Source: Ecdyonurus torrentis (lineage: Eukaryota; Arthropoda; Insecta; Ephemeroptera; Heptageniidae). Taken from it: a stretch of DNA of 64,000 nucleotides. The stretch lies in contig OX439127.1 in assembly GCA_949318235.1 (NCBI GenBank), forward strand, positions 11,174,410-11,238,409, in the 5' to 3' direction. The position numbers were made by a program, and so were the translations under genes. Positions 24,095 through 49,266 of this stretch are shown here, in pieces; positions within the stretch are counted from its first letter, which is position 1; each line of letters begins with the position of its first letter. A model generated the notes under the pieces. It did no database searches. It saw only the letters and a program-made list of their open reading frames with translations, and had not been told where the DNA came from.

Positions 24095-24700
24095 GAGAAA
24101 CTACAATTCTCGGTGCACAAATCAAATTAAAAACAAGCACAGAAACTTTTAAATTTGATGTTCACTCTTTGAATTCTAGTTACAGACTGCTCGGTACTTC
24201 ATATAACCGCCTGTATAAAACTGAAATACAGCACCGATGCTTGAATTCATTATCGGTGGCCTTAAGTTTCGGATGTACCATGTATATATTTACAGAAGTG
24301 CGCTTATCGCTATAACTCGGTTTGCAAGCCGAGATCATAGCAATGTTTTATGAATAACGTTATTATATAATATAGAACCGCAAACACAGCACGGCGAGTG
24401 TCATTCTCTCAACTTTTATTTGTTATCGCACTTTTCTCTTGCAAGCTTTATGTTGCATTCCTGCATTGAAAGAGAAGACCATTGAAGTCTCCTTAATATA
24501 AAATATTACTCTTATATCTTATACGTTTAGGTGTTGAGTAGCAGGCTGGTGCAATGATACACCGACGAACAAGGCCATATTTAGGGTGTAGTGCCCAATG
24601 CAGCTGCACAGGGACCAGCAAATCAAGGAATTTTTCATTTGAAAGAAGAGGGAGAGAGAGAGAGAGAGAATGCTTTAGCAAAATTTGCTGCTGCTTCTCT
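24095..24700. repeat. Duplicate of the 17795-18400 sequence
   Basis: Same-orientation copy of the sequence upstream of the 276-codon frame. Here it joins directly to sequence matching the end of segment A (around 15180) without the intervening ~2.6 kb and without the frame. Confidence 0.7.
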
Positions 24701-24884
24701 CTCTCTCTCTTATCAATAATAATTGTAATAATAGGTATATCAATGTTATTTCAAATGAAATATTTGCTTAAAATGTCCAATGAGTCAAAATCCAATGATT
24801 GATTGATTATTAGTTTCATTTAGTTGATTCTTAAAATTAAAATCGAGTAAACAAATAAATATTAGATTCATTGTCATACATGAT

Positions 24885-24888
<4 letters not shown>

Positions 24889-24955
<67 letters not shown>
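24889..24955. repeat. (CT)n microsatellite
   Basis: CT run of about 67 bp with one interruption (GT) near its end. It sits at the position equivalent to the (CT)n(CA)n tract near 18560. Confidence 0.95.
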
Positions 24956-24959
24956 ATTT

Positions 24960-25320
24960 TTCAATGAAAGAATATTTTTATTTTTATAATGAATGTTTTT
25001 TTTTAGGCTGAAAATGGTATACTGTGTTAGATTGACTATAAGAGTTACAAATGCTTTTATTTATTATTATAGTTGGGATAAGTATATTTGGGAGTCATGG
25101 AACATTCAAAATTTTAATTTATGATTTTTTGAAATGTTACTGAAAAAAGACCAATATTATAATTTCAATAAAATCGTTCTCCCATAATCATCATAAAAAT
25201 ATAGGAAACTTGCTTTCTTTATTGCTAGCAATATTATCGTAAACATTATATGATTTAATATTTTATTTGTTTTAGGTTCAATAAATAAGTTAAGTCTTAT
25301 CCTAAAGTATCACACATTAA

Positions 25321-25361
<41 letters not shown>

Positions 25362-25755
25362 CCAAATTTGTGAAAGTAAAAAAAAAAAACGAAATTTATT
25401 TTTGATGTATTTTATTTTATTAAGAGTGTGAAAAAACGATATAAGGCCTATACTTACAACATTGAAACTTTATTTCTACAAATCTTAAAAACTAATAACT
25501 TTATTGTCAAAAAAATACTCTATCAATCGAAATAAAATCCTGGATTTTTTCGGAACAATTTTTTGAATTTATTATCAATAGAAATCCTGTAAAGTAGGCA
25601 GTCAGAAATGCACCATAAAAACTAATGACTTGCAGACTTCCTGTTGCAAATTTAATAAACAAAGGCAGCGCGAGTGGATTTTATTATGATTATTATAAGA
25701 ATAGTTTCAACTTGTCAAACATATTCACCAAATATTATATCTCTAATCAAGGAAG

Positions 25756-25786
<31 letters not shown>

Positions 25787-26875
25787 TGTTTTGTTCTTGT
25801 TAAATATAACGTATAAATATAATTTAGTATAGTTTCATATTAGAATATAATATACTGCATTTTTTCTACATTTTTCAATTTTTTACTGTTTACCGCAAAA
25901 TGTCTCACGATGTTAGACTATATATTTATTCAAATAAAAATAATTAAGTTTTTATAAGCAATACTAATTATGATTGTATTATTACACAGTGTTTTAAATT
26001 CTTATACTTAATTAGTAATATAATAATACTTAAGAATACAATATTCTTATTACTATTACTACTATATATTACTACTATAATAAAGTTACTTATAGCAGTT
26101 TTTTTTAAATGAAATTATTCTCTAAATTAATTTGACGGTTGCATATTATGTTTCATTAGTATGTGCATAATTGTAAGTGTTACACTGCAAGAGATAATGA
26201 ACAGAGCGTAGGAGTAGAAAAATACCCCCTCCCCAATCCACCTTTGGCTTGGCGCTCACAGAGCTCTGACATAAAAAATACACGTACTGTGTGTGTGTAT
26301 ATCATTTTTTTTTATTTTTTTTTTCTCATATCACTGTTGTCCCTGTTTTCACTGTCTTCAACATCACAGTTGAGAAAAGTATAAGCAATAACATATTTTA
26401 TTTTTGAAATTCATTATGAGTAAATATATTTTAGATTTATAATAAAAAATATGATAATGGTAAAACAAAATATATAATAAAATAGTATTAAGAGGCAACA
26501 TGAAGATTTTTTTATTTTGTTATATTATTATTATAACTGTTTTAACACTTTTTACATTTTATATGTTAGCGATTATTTTAATAAAATGATACCGCAGACA
26601 TTATGAACTTAACTTATATATTTATATAAAATATAAACTATTGTGATACGTTGCATAAAAATATGATCTATTGATCTATTATAGGAAATCTATACTGTGA
26701 TAAGAATTAGCGAAGACAAAATTATAGCCTTATGCAGTCTAATATAATAATCTTATACTACCAATAATAATCGGACAATAAAATTTTAAAAATTAGAAAT
26801 TCTCACTATTTCCTCAATCTTTATTTTAAACTGTGCAATTAATGTACAAGCGATCTAACGCTGGATCCTATAAAA
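24960..26875. other. AT-rich stretch, no gene seen
   Basis: Contains long A and T runs (about 25321-25361 and 25760-25786). A GC-richer patch at about 26195-26265 is unexplained. No exon or RNA gene was recognised. Confidence 0.5.
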
Positions 26876-26879
26876 CAAA

Positions 26880-27057
26880 TAACACCATACATAATTATAA
26901 CACTCGTAATAATTCCAAAGTAGCTGTACGGCTGTACCAAAACATTAATCTAAACTATTTGAAAGAAGTCCATATTTTGTAACTGCTAAAATTTATGACA
27001 ATTTGCCTTCTATCTTAAGAAATGAAAATAATAATAATCTTTTTAAAATTTTGCTTT

Positions 27058-27117
<60 letters not shown>

Positions 27118-27459
27118 TTATAAACAATATTATACTTTAGGATCCTTTTTTGATAAAGATTCAAAAATAGATGATATTGATGTATTAATGTTCACCACCC
27201 ATACAACATTGGAAATTGGAATATTATACAAATAATAACGCATTTTCTCAAACTTCATTATAATGTTTGTACATCCTTTAATAGAGCTTTTGTGTTTGTG
27301 TGATTATTTTTTTATTTTGTATACTTGTTGTTATTTGTTCGTATTATTATTACATTTTTTTTATTATTATTATTAAGTTTTATTTGACAAGACCAATGCT
27401 TGTTGTAACTTTGATTGTTACTATGAACTGCCTTGGTCAATAAAGATTCTTCTTCTCAT
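26880..27459 (+). mobile_element. Degraded LINE: reverse transcriptase C-terminus and 3' UTR
   Basis: Translation in two frames gives HNYNTRNNSK, then after a frameshift AKIYDNLPSILRNENNNN and later DSKIDDIDVLM followed by a stop. This is the same C-terminal layout, and the same final codons, as the element at 14457. A T run of about 57 bp (27058-27114) has expanded inside the former coding region. The 3' end reads 'gaactgccttggtcaataaa'. Confidence 0.75.
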
Positions 27460-28425
27460 TCTTATACTGACAACCCAATTGTTTTATATAATACGACTAT
27501 ATAACGTTTTATAACATAATACTTCTATAATTAAACTGCTTTATAAATTCATCACATTTTATACAAAAGATGACAAGGATTATTTTTATAACCAAATTCT
27601 ATGATTGTACATTGTACTGTTTAGCATAAAAATCTACATTATATTAATACGTGGTTCTTCACCAAATCATTCATGGCTCTAAAGGTATCATTATTTTGTT
27701 TAGAATACCTATCACTTCTGTGGCGACTGCAAAGAGGCAATTAAAAGATAAAATGATGTACCATATTTCACTTGGTGATCAGAGAGCAAGGCAGCGAGAG
27801 ATTTGGTTTATACTTTTAATATTTTTTCTAACAAGGAAAATGACGTAATTTGTTTAACCAAAACAATCAATCGGACGTACAACTTACAGAAATATTAACT
27901 TTATTGATTCACACTTTATATTGATAAGTAGATAAATTCTCACTGATAAAAATGATTTAACAATCAAGTTAAAAATGTTGCTATATGACCGTATCTGTAG
28001 AAAAAACGAAACACCATGAAGATATACTTTGAAGAAAACTAACGCCATCCCATCACTTTAGTGTGACAAATTTCATTTATGAATCCCGATTATTATAGCT
28101 TCTTCTTTTTAGAGTGTCTTAATGCACTGCTAGATTTTAAATCTTCAATGAGAATTAAAACATAGAAATTTGCATCAAACCGATTGTCATTATATAGTTA
28201 CTACTGACATTTTGCTCTATACTTTTTTTAAATATAATAATATAAAATTTTATTACGTTCCACGTCTTTGCAGAGTAGAACAAGTCATATAACAGACAAT
28301 AACAAAGCAATAATATTCAATATAATTACAGTAATTAAAATATATAGTATATATTTTATCATTCATTTAATAAATTACGGACATCAAATGGTAAATTACC
28401 AGTATTTCACATTGTTTGAGGATAA
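27460..28425. other. AT-rich stretch, no gene seen
   Basis: The small open frame at 27651-27848 has no recognisable motif and no splice context. Nothing else stands out. Confidence 0.5.
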
Positions 28426-28429
28426 ATAA

Positions 28430-28600
28430 TTTGAAACACTGCAAAACTTATTCTCAAAAGCAAGTAATTTTGAATAGTTTGTTTTAAAGATGAATATGTA
28501 TCGCATTGTTTAACATGATTGGGAAGTACGTTATATAAAAGAGGAATACAGTACTCGGGGCCTTTTTTGCTCAAAGATATAGTCGCTGCTTCCCCATATA
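28430..28600 (-). mobile_element. LINE reverse transcriptase C-terminal remnant, second family
   Basis: On the minus strand one frame reads LYGEAATISLSKKGPEYC, then LLYNVLPNHVKQCDTYSS and LKQTIQNYLL. The 'W/LYN.LP..VK' followed by 'S...FK/LK..I..YLL' pattern is typical of LINE polymerase C-termini. The sequence differs from the other LINE remnants in the window, so it belongs to a different family. Only about 55 codons survive. Confidence 0.7.
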
Positions 28601-28823
28601 ATTATTTAATTACTATCACCAGTTCTATAGTATGATGAGGATGAGAGTGGATGCTGCAGACTTTTTTAAATCAGTCAGGATATTTCCTCAAAAATTTTAC
28701 ACATTCATAAACCGTAAATAAATATAGAGGGTAATGGTAAAATATTTCATTCAATAAAATACATTCTTTAATTGTAGTTTGTTTTTTTTATTTTATAAAT
28801 TATACCTATAGTTCTATATAAGT

Positions 28824-28864
<41 letters not shown>

Positions 28865-28873
28865 CTACTTTTA

Positions 28874-29000
28874 ATGGTCTGTTCACAATGACGCTTGCTT
28901 AAATTCACGTAACTCTTTTCCATGACGATACAACTATCAATGTTATTTGGATTTTTACGTGCAAGTAATGTGAATTTACGCGGCATTGTGAACAGCCCAT
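28874..29000. mobile_element. Small inverted-repeat element (~127 bp)
   Basis: The ends 'atggtctgttcacaatgacg' and, reversed, 'atgggctgttcacaatgccg' are inverted copies. A second matching block, 'taaattcac', lies just inside each end. It has no coding capacity. The target duplication is ambiguous (possibly TA). Confidence 0.65.
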
Positions 29001-29004
29001 ATAA

Positions 29005-29168
29005 AAATGGCCATGATATTTAGAACTGTTATATTAACAGAAAATATTGAAACAGACCGTTATAGGGTTACAAATAAATGTTGATTTCAGTGGCTGTAAT
29101 TTTGTTGATATATTTGTTAGGCAATTTCAAGTTTGAAGTAAGCAACCATTAACACGCAAAATCAGTAC

Positions 29169-29201
<33 letters not shown>

Positions 29202-29683
29202 TTTCAATGACATAACATAAAACAATACTTTTTAAGATGCTCTCGTGCACTGCTATCCTTTTCAGACGATCATCTAAATCAATGTAATTGTATTTATAAA
29301 ATTACAATGTACAGTAACTTTTTTAATGTATTCAAAAATCAGGTTGAGAAAGGTTTACTGGCAAGTTATTTTTAACACCAAGATTTTAAATATTTATGTG
29401 AAATTGTAAATCTAATACAATCTATAAACATATAAGTAAAAGTATATTATAATATTTATAATCTATTTGTTTCTATATTTTCGTGTTGTGGTGTCATCTA
29501 AGTGATGGTAAAAGTTTATTATCATATTATCATGGTTGTGTTACTTTTTGGGACAAATAAGTTATTACCAGTAAGCAACTTGTGATACGCTATATTTTAG
29601 CGCTACCCCAATGTAGAGTCCTAGAAGAAGTCTGTTAGTCTCTTTTTATTGTTATATATTGACTCTATTTATGGCCAAGGTTC

Positions 29684-29685
<2 letters not shown>
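29005..29685. other. AT-rich stretch, no gene seen
   Basis: Contains a poly(A) run at about 29170-29199. No feature was recognised. Confidence 0.5.

Positions 29686-29777
<92 letters not shown>
29686..29777. repeat. (TA)n microsatellite
   Basis: TA run of about 92 bp, some 180 bp to the left of the duplication boundary at 29954. Confidence 0.95.
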
Positions 29778-29779
<2 letters not shown>

Positions 29780-32111
29780 ATACTCTTCATATATCTCCAT
29801 TCATAGATCTCCATTCTCTTTCTCATCTTGGTACAGAACTATTTACTGTATTACGTTGCTGGGTGGTAAGCTATACTGTAGTTGAAGAAAATGTCTATTT
29901 CTCTGCATAAGTAGTCGTTTTTTCAAAGTCCACGCCTTAATCAATATCTCTGTTATCAAGTGATGTCTAATCTAGAGATCTCTAATAATAAAGATCTCTA
30001 ATCTACTCATTATTTCTAATATACAAAATTTCTTATAACGTGAGGAAATAACGTGAGGAAAAAAAAATCGTAGAATCATTTTACTAAAAAATGAATTTCT
30101 ATTTATTGGCTTAGAGCCATTCAATGCAATCAGATGGAGATTTCAGTTCACGCAAAACTCAATCTTAATACACATTTTTCCTATATGTTATGCCAATATA
30201 ATTTCATTTTTTAGTAAAACGACTATCTATTGTGCTTTAATAGCGCTTTGGTATTTTGCCTTTTATTTTTTAATAATAAACTAATAATAATAATTAATTA
30301 TGCAGCTATTGCAAATTTGTAATTTAAATTGTGAAGGACTTGTCACTTAATAGTGCAATACTTTTAATTTAAGGAAATGTGATCATGGTATTTCCATGCT
30401 ACTTAAAAACATCAATTCTGAAAGTCAAAGAAATTTATTGGCATGCACGCATAACGTTATACCATATTACTGAAATAAGCAGGAGGTGCTCCTGATTATA
30501 TTCCTGGCTATTTATGAAACATTTTTACCCTCGTGAAGGATGTGTTTATTCGCGAGTGATCAGGTAACATGATTTCAATGTTCAAGCTCCTTGTATTCGA
30601 TAATTCGATAAGTATGATATGTTACAAATTATGGAATGATATTCACTGTTATTTACTTTGTTGTGTAATATGTCAAAAAATGTTTTCAGAAGCCACTGGC
30701 AAGATAGCTAGCAACAAAATTTCAAATTCACTCACGTTTTAAAATTTTACTTTAAAATATTAATAAAAGTTATAAAGTATCTTGTATTATTATATTTAAA
30801 AATCATTTATTATTATCATATTTTTGTGCTAATTATGTCAAGTTATAAAAAGTAAGCAAACTGATATTTTGAATATGCGCTGCCTCAAAAATTGTAACGT
30901 TGCTGATGTTGTTATTATTAGTATTATTTTTTTCTGCATATGCACGAAAAAATAATGTTGAATCAACATATTTTAACTCAATATAAGATCACATTTATAA
31001 AAGAACCATTGCATCAGATTAATTGATTCTTAATTAAACTTCTTGAGTAGAGTACCCCTTCTAGAGTACTCTATTCTTGAGCTACAAAAAGTTCCGTTAT
31101 TTCAACTGTTGTATTTCATTGTTGTAATATTATTGGCTAAATTTTATGACCTCGTGGTTCATGGCTAAATTAGACGGTTATACGCCTTCATTAAGCTTAT
31201 ATTACTAACATTTTTTTTTTTTTTTTTTTTTTTTTTGTATAGGGTTGATCAATTAATCGTTTACGTTTATAAAAATTCAACGAGGGAAACAAGCATAATA
31301 AACATGTAGATTTGCAGTCATACAGGTCACTGGGGAAAAGATCAATACAGTATTTGAGGTAAATATAGTTTACTGTACTATAAATCGTCTGGAAATACTG
31401 GAATTGGTACCGTATGTTCCATAAACATGGCATTTTCAGAGATGCATCCGGTGTTAGTGAAAAGAAAGAATCCATCAGTAGGGGTCAAGTGTAAAGCGTA
31501 AATAATTTAAGAGGTGATATAGAATCTACATGACCCGATATCTAATCTACAGATCACGTCATTATAAAACTGAAACATATTTAAGTACTAATAAGAATAA
31601 GTTATGTTATATTGAAATAATGTTTTATAAAGAAGTCAATCATTGCATTTTGCGCTGTTTGAAGCCAACTTATATCAATAAGCTATCCATGAAATTTGCG
31701 ATGAAATGCCAAACTCTCTGAAACGTTGCAATCATGAAGAATATCAATGAAAAATAGTACTAAAATTTTAACTAAAATTAAAGCAAAAAATAGCGAAAAA
31801 CTGATATTCCTTAAAACTTAACTTTTTCCTTAAAATGATGTTCAGAAGTGTTGAATTTCAGTTAATAAAAAGTCTACAAATTTACATCAATGCTGAATGT
31901 AGCAGCAACAATATAAAACTAACAAGTGAAATTTTAAATCGCATGCAATTTTCAAATTTTGAATAAACGGTGTATTCAAAGCAAATCATTCAACTTCAAA
32001 CAAGATAAAAAAGTATTCACGGGGAAAAATAGCTACTGTACCTAATTCTTTCAAAGTAATAATAAATCTCACATCTTTAGCAATATTTTTTTACATATAC
32101 TTTTAAGCTAC

Positions 32112-32187
<76 letters not shown>

Positions 32188-32870
32188 AATTTTTAAATAT
32201 ATAGTGATTATTTTAAATCTTGGATAAGGATGTTAGAAATAAAAATATGCATGATTTTTTTTTTTTTTTTTTCATTTGGTACACAGAAATTTATTACTTT
32301 TAAAGTAATAATATCATTATTAACATTCATGTTAACACATTTCTTCCTTTGACAAAAGCAATATAAGTTTTCAGTCTAACAACAGTACAGAGAATATAAT
32401 ATATTATAATATTTGTAATTATTTGCTTTTTTTTATTTTGTTATTTTTACAATGAATGATATCAGATATTTGTTTATATAGAGTGATTTACACATAGTTT
32501 TCTTAAAAACAATGGTTAAAAAAAAAAAAGAAGTTAGTTTAGTTTGATGAAATGTATTAACATAGCACTCATCTCTCCACTATTATCTGAAACTATACAC
32601 TGTATAATAATTTATTGATTTTACAAAATAGCTCTGGGAAATTAAACTATTACTTTTGTGAGTTTTTTTTTTTCTTCGTAGTTATATTTTAACTTCTGTA
32701 AATTTGTTTGATTACAATAATATAAATCAGAATTATATTATTTATATATTTTTTTTTCTTCAGGTAGTATAGAAACTAAAGATATTATATTTTAATTTCT
32801 TTCTTTCAATTTATGTTTTATCTTGATTTTTTTTTTTTCCGCTTACTATTTCATTTTTTTTTATCTACAG

Positions 32871-32947
32871 TGGTCGACATGGGGTCACACGTAGTGAGGT
32901 ATTTACAAGAAAACTTCCCCAAATGAACTGGAAGTAATGACATGACG
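32871..32947 (+). other. Exon-like block of unknown gene
   Basis: A 77-bp, GC-richer block. It is preceded by a strong pyrimidine tract ending 'ttatctacag' and followed by 'gtaagattc', so it is bounded like an internal exon on the plus strand. One frame reads GRHGVTRSEVFTRKLPQMNWK and then stops; another starts MGSHVVRYLQENFPK and stops. No upstream partner exon was identified. T-rich DNA makes pyrimidine tracts common here, so the splice signals are weak evidence. It could equally be a conserved piece of the FOXP 3' region read on the other strand. Confidence 0.3.
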
Positions 32948-35530
32948 GTAAGATTCTTATTATTCTTTTTTTTTTTTAATTATTATTATTTATATTTATA
33001 TATATATGTATATATATTTTTTTCATCCCAAAACACTGTGCCGCATACAAAGTTAATTTATATACTTTTTTTTTTTCATTTTACATCACATGACTAAAAT
33101 CTACTTTGCAGTATATATATATATTTTTTAAACTTATAATAATTATTTATTATTATTATTTACTTTTTTTTTTGTAATGTAAATCCACATCTATGCCCAT
33201 CATTATACATATATATGACAGCTGGCTGCGTACAGTTAATCACAACTTTATTATTCTCTCTTTTTTTTTTTTTTTTTTTTTTTTAATTATAGTTTTTCTT
33301 TATTATAGCGCGGTATGAAAGTTATTATTGCTTATGCTACAAAGACCCCAAAGCCCCTGCTTTGCTCTGTTGTTGTTGTTGTTGTTGTTGTTGCTGCTGC
33401 TGCCTATAAGATAGGAATGTTACCTAAAGCCTCTACATATACACACAAGGCCTACACATGTCCTAAATATTTATATATATATATTTTTTCTTTATAAAAA
33501 AATTACCAGGGGGGAAAAAATGTCAACATTTAAAATCAAAACAGAATTTCAAATGCAGAAAAAAAGTAGCAAATAATAAATTTTAATATTTCACCACATT
33601 TTTTTAATTATGGAACTGCTTGGACCCATATGAAATAGAAACGTATGGAGCTAAAGCAAAAATCTAGACTTATTTTATTTTTAATCAAAGGATAAAAAAT
33701 ATACTTTTATTTCAATTAATAACTGTGCCTGTGCATATTGAAATATTCAATGTCAATTCTATATATATATTTTTTTTCTCCATAATTTTTGTCCCTATTT
33801 TTGTTACTTTTAGGCATAAATAATTTCCAAACAGATATGCTAAAATGCACATTTATTAAACAGCTCTACTAGATATATATATATTTTTTCAAAACAGAAA
33901 AGATTCAGTGGACATAGTACTATTATTTTTACATTTATCTGAGGTATAATATTTATAAAAATGATTTAAAAAAATCAGCACTATAACATTTCATCTTTAT
34001 ATAATATACCATCTTCATTGCTTCTTTTTGTTAAAAAATAAATTCTGCTTCTTTTAATAATTGGTATGTAAGATTGGAATTTTAAATAATTAAATAAATA
34101 AATAAAAACAGAGCTCATATTACAATTCTTCAAATAAATCATATACAGGAGTAACTGTGGCATGGTGGATAACTTTTTTTTTTTCTTTTTTTTTATTATT
34201 ATTTTTTTTAGGCTCAAAGCCTCAGATTTTCTATACCTTAGTTTTGAGAAGCTAGTTTCACAGTTTAAAATAATTAAAAAATAAAATAATTGAATTCATG
34301 ATAATGCTAGGATTATTTTTCAATTTCTGGGTAACCCACTGAATGATTTTTCTCACCTAATTTGACATATTATAAATAATTTGAGTAAATATGCATATAA
34401 TTTTTTATTTATTTTTAATTTTAAGTACCCATCAATATCTGACACTAAAATGTGTTTAAAAGTGTTTATTGATGATCTTGACTACCCTGGACAACTAATT
34501 CAGATTACCCCCAGGCAAGATATAATGTCCCAAGATATATATTTTTTTTAACGTTAAACACATTTATTTAAAAGTGACTATTTTTACCATAATAATTTAC
34601 TTAAAACCCAGATAACAAAGAAGTCTGTGTTATATCTTTTTAAAAAGTTAAAATTTACTAATTGTATTTAATTATTTTTTTTTCAATTTGCAAATTTTAG
34701 ATTAATTTTTCTATGATGTAATTTTTATTTCAGAAAACTGTTTCAATGGCAGTAAAATCACACTGTCTGAATGACAGTGTGCCAGTAGAATTTTCCATAA
34801 TGATCTATCCTTAGTGATCCACCATAATGCCTCAATTTTCCCTATATATTTTTCATATAAGGAGAAACATGTTATTTATTATACCTTGTTGATTAAGATA
34901 GTGCTCTGTAATTAATTGCTTTGTCGTCATGTCACATAATATATATATACTTTTTTCTTTTCATTTTTACTACATTAAAACAAGTTAAAAATGACATAAC
35001 TAGTTATTATAATAGATAACATTATTAAAACGAATTTTATTTAATGTAAAATTACTTAAATGACAGTATGACACATATTATAGTTAATATGAAAATTATC
35101 TTTTATAGATGGTTTCATTTTTTATTATTATTATTTTTTTTATATTAATATTTTTTTTTTCAATTGAATATTTTTTCTTACCCTCTACATTTTTTAAAAT
35201 TCCTTCTTGTCTCATCTTTTTTTTTTCTTTTTTATTTTTTTTTTTACATGTAATGTATTTATGACACAAATTCATTTATAGATATGTAACATGGGACAAT
35301 GCACATAAAATTTAATTTTAGTGGAAATTTATACATTTATTACATGCAATATATTTTTTATATATATATATTTATGAAGAAAAGAAATTAAGACATTTAT
35401 TTAAATTTTCTCACTGCTACATAAAATATAAGGGCAAACCCTATAGGAACAAATGAAGACAATAATAATTATACATAGTACGATTCTCAAATAAACTATA
35501 CATACATACATACATTACACACACACACAC

Positions 35531-35602
<72 letters not shown>

Positions 35603-36433
35603 TATAATATTATATAGGTATGTGTGTGCGTTCGTATGTATGTATTTATATTTATATATAGCCTATATATGACACCAGGAACTCTTACCCCAGTCCAACA
35701 GTTGCAGTGTTTTTTTCTTTCTTTTTTTTTAACAATTAGAAAACAAATACAATGCATATCATTAAAAAAACAATAATTACTACTGCAATATTTAGGGACT
35801 TATAAAAAAAAAAAAAAAGTGATGTCAATTTCACTTTTAATTTGTCCTTCTAGGAAATATATTGTAAAAAATCGCTTTGCAAAATAATTCTGTAAATATC
35901 TGCTACATTTAAAAGATTTTTTTTTTTTAAAAAAAACAAAGCATTCTGAATAGTTGTTGTGTTAGAACATATTATGACGACACAACTATTAAATAATACA
36001 AATTTCTTTTATAGCGAGCAATGCGCACATAAAAAAATAAATAAATAAAACAACAAGCATGGGAATGGATTAAATTTGTAAAAGCATTTTAGCATGTAGT
36101 ATACTTTTGAGAATAAGAAAGGAAAAGTTGGTTGTTTAAAAAGACTCTGTAATCATACATTATATGGTTAGGCCTTAAATAATAATAATAATAATAATAA
36201 CTCAAAATAAAATTGAATTTACTGAATCATTCAATCCAACAAAATCCAATATTCATTTTATCTAAACAGTGTTTTTCTATTCATGCAATTTAAATGAGAA
36301 GCTTTTATTTAAAAAAAAAAAAAATGAGAATCAATTTAATCACTTTAGAATGCACATATGAAACTTTATATTTTATAATAATTATGAAGTTTACACATTC
36401 TAATAATATAATATATCAATACATAGATTGTCG

Positions 36434-36484
<51 letters not shown>

Positions 36485-38118
36485 CAAATTTGGTGATTGT
36501 GATTAATATGTATGTAATTATTATTTTAATTGATAAATTTTGAACTTACTTTAACAAAATATTTCTCTGTATTTATAAGTTCATAAATACAAATCAAGAA
36601 GAAAATAAAAAGTATCATTTAATTACTTTATATACCAACTGAAAGGGTATAATTAGTAAAATTTTGTCCAGAGAGGAGAGAGCCTTCTTTTTCTTCTTAT
36701 AAAACAAATTAAATACTTTTCCTTTCCTAGTTATACTTCATTTAGATATACACATGATACACATTTTTTTTCTTTCATAAGTTTATAATTTACTACAATT
36801 TCAAACAGGTTTTACAGATCCATTTTGTTTATATATTATTCAACATGTCACAACTGGGTTATAGAAGCATTACCCCATCCATTCTATAAAACATAATTCA
36901 CAGCAAGCAAAATATTAATTTTATAATAATAATAATAATAATAGTATAGTAATAAAATAAATAGTTCAATTAAAAAAAAAAAAAGAAAAAAAAAATAAGG
37001 AACAAAAAAATGAACAAGCATTTACAAGATTTACAATAATTTACAGACTAGGCTTATATAGCTACCGACTGACATGTACGGGGCACAGCTTCAAATATAT
37101 TAAAAACAAAATTTTAATGTAAAAAATTTTCAGTTTTAACTGCAATGTACAGTACACTATACGTAAAGTCATCCGATGAGAGATCCACTCACACTTAAAG
37201 TTTTAAATAACAATAACTTTTTCACTGAATTTAATTTTTTTTTATGTCATAATATATATTTAATTTATTTATTTTTATTTTATTTTTTTATTTTTTATTT
37301 TTTTTTTGTATTTTTGTTGGTATCAATAACAAATCTTAAGACTACACTTTTAAATATTTATTTTAAAATTTTCTATTCACAACAAGCGGGTAACTACCAG
37401 AAAAAAATCTATACTTTTTGACATATTTGTATTTTTTTCCTGCCTTTGCCCTCTCGCTAAGATTGCATAGTTCATTACCTTTTCACTCATTACATTTAAT
37501 TATCTTGTGAGTCACCCACTTTCTATCACAGCTGCCCTCATATACAGCTGATTTTTGTATATATACTGATAGTAAACACTGGGACTAGCTGCAAAATAAT
37601 ATAAGATTAAATTCATGCACACAATCTTCTTTTAACAAATATATTTTTATGATTTTAATTGTAATATAGATTTATTATTGCAGCTAGTTATCTCATTTTT
37701 TTTTTATTGAAAATGTCATGTTTTTGTTTTTTTTTTTGTTTTTTTACATATAATTATTTTATTTCATCGTCATTGTCGTCGTTGTTGGCATATGATTTTA
37801 TGAGGAAGATATGAATAAGATTCCCTCCTTGGTTTACAAGGATTTTCTTTTGTTTCTTTGTATAATAATCTTATTTATTATAACCATTAATTTAAATTTA
37901 CATAATACACAGGAATCAGTTTATTTTCAACAATTTATTGTATGAAAACTCTTTTAATTATTTGTATTTATTATATTAATATTACTTTTATGTGTTTTTT
38001 ATATTTTGTTTATACAAAAAACACAAGATATGCTGTGAAACAAGCACACATATGAATCGGGCCTGAGATATTGTGCTTTTTATTTTAATTTTAAGGGAAT
38101 CAATAAATTAGTCATATT

Positions 38119-38124
38119 TTTATT
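38119..38124 (-). terminator. Candidate FOXP polyadenylation signal
   Basis: AATAAA on the minus strand about 72 bases after the stop codon. Many similar hexamers occur in this AT-rich DNA, so the true 3' end could lie much further on. Confidence 0.3.
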
Positions 38125-38195
38125 CCCTAAATGTTTAAAAACTTTTGCACATATGTTTCTTCCACCAATTGATTGGAATTATACCCACTAATAAA

Positions 38196-49266
<11,071 letters not shown>

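Larger units (their letters stand above)
29954..38195. other. 3' UTR and downstream flank of FOXP
   Basis: No protein-coding exon of a known family was recognised here. The part next to the stop codon is presumably FOXP 3' UTR. It contains many T runs on the plus strand, (TA)n at about 32117-32184 and 35535-35594, a (TGT)n(GCTG) tract at 33368-33404, and a T run of about 47 bp at 36438-36484. One exon-like block is listed separately (32871-32947). Confidence 0.6.

Noticed and set aside
33315..33497. Frame with Val and Ala runs, and on the other strand a Gln run
   Set aside because: Comes from the (TGT)n(GCTG) repeat. The Gln run is not the FOXP glutamine-rich domain because it lies downstream of the FOXP stop codon.
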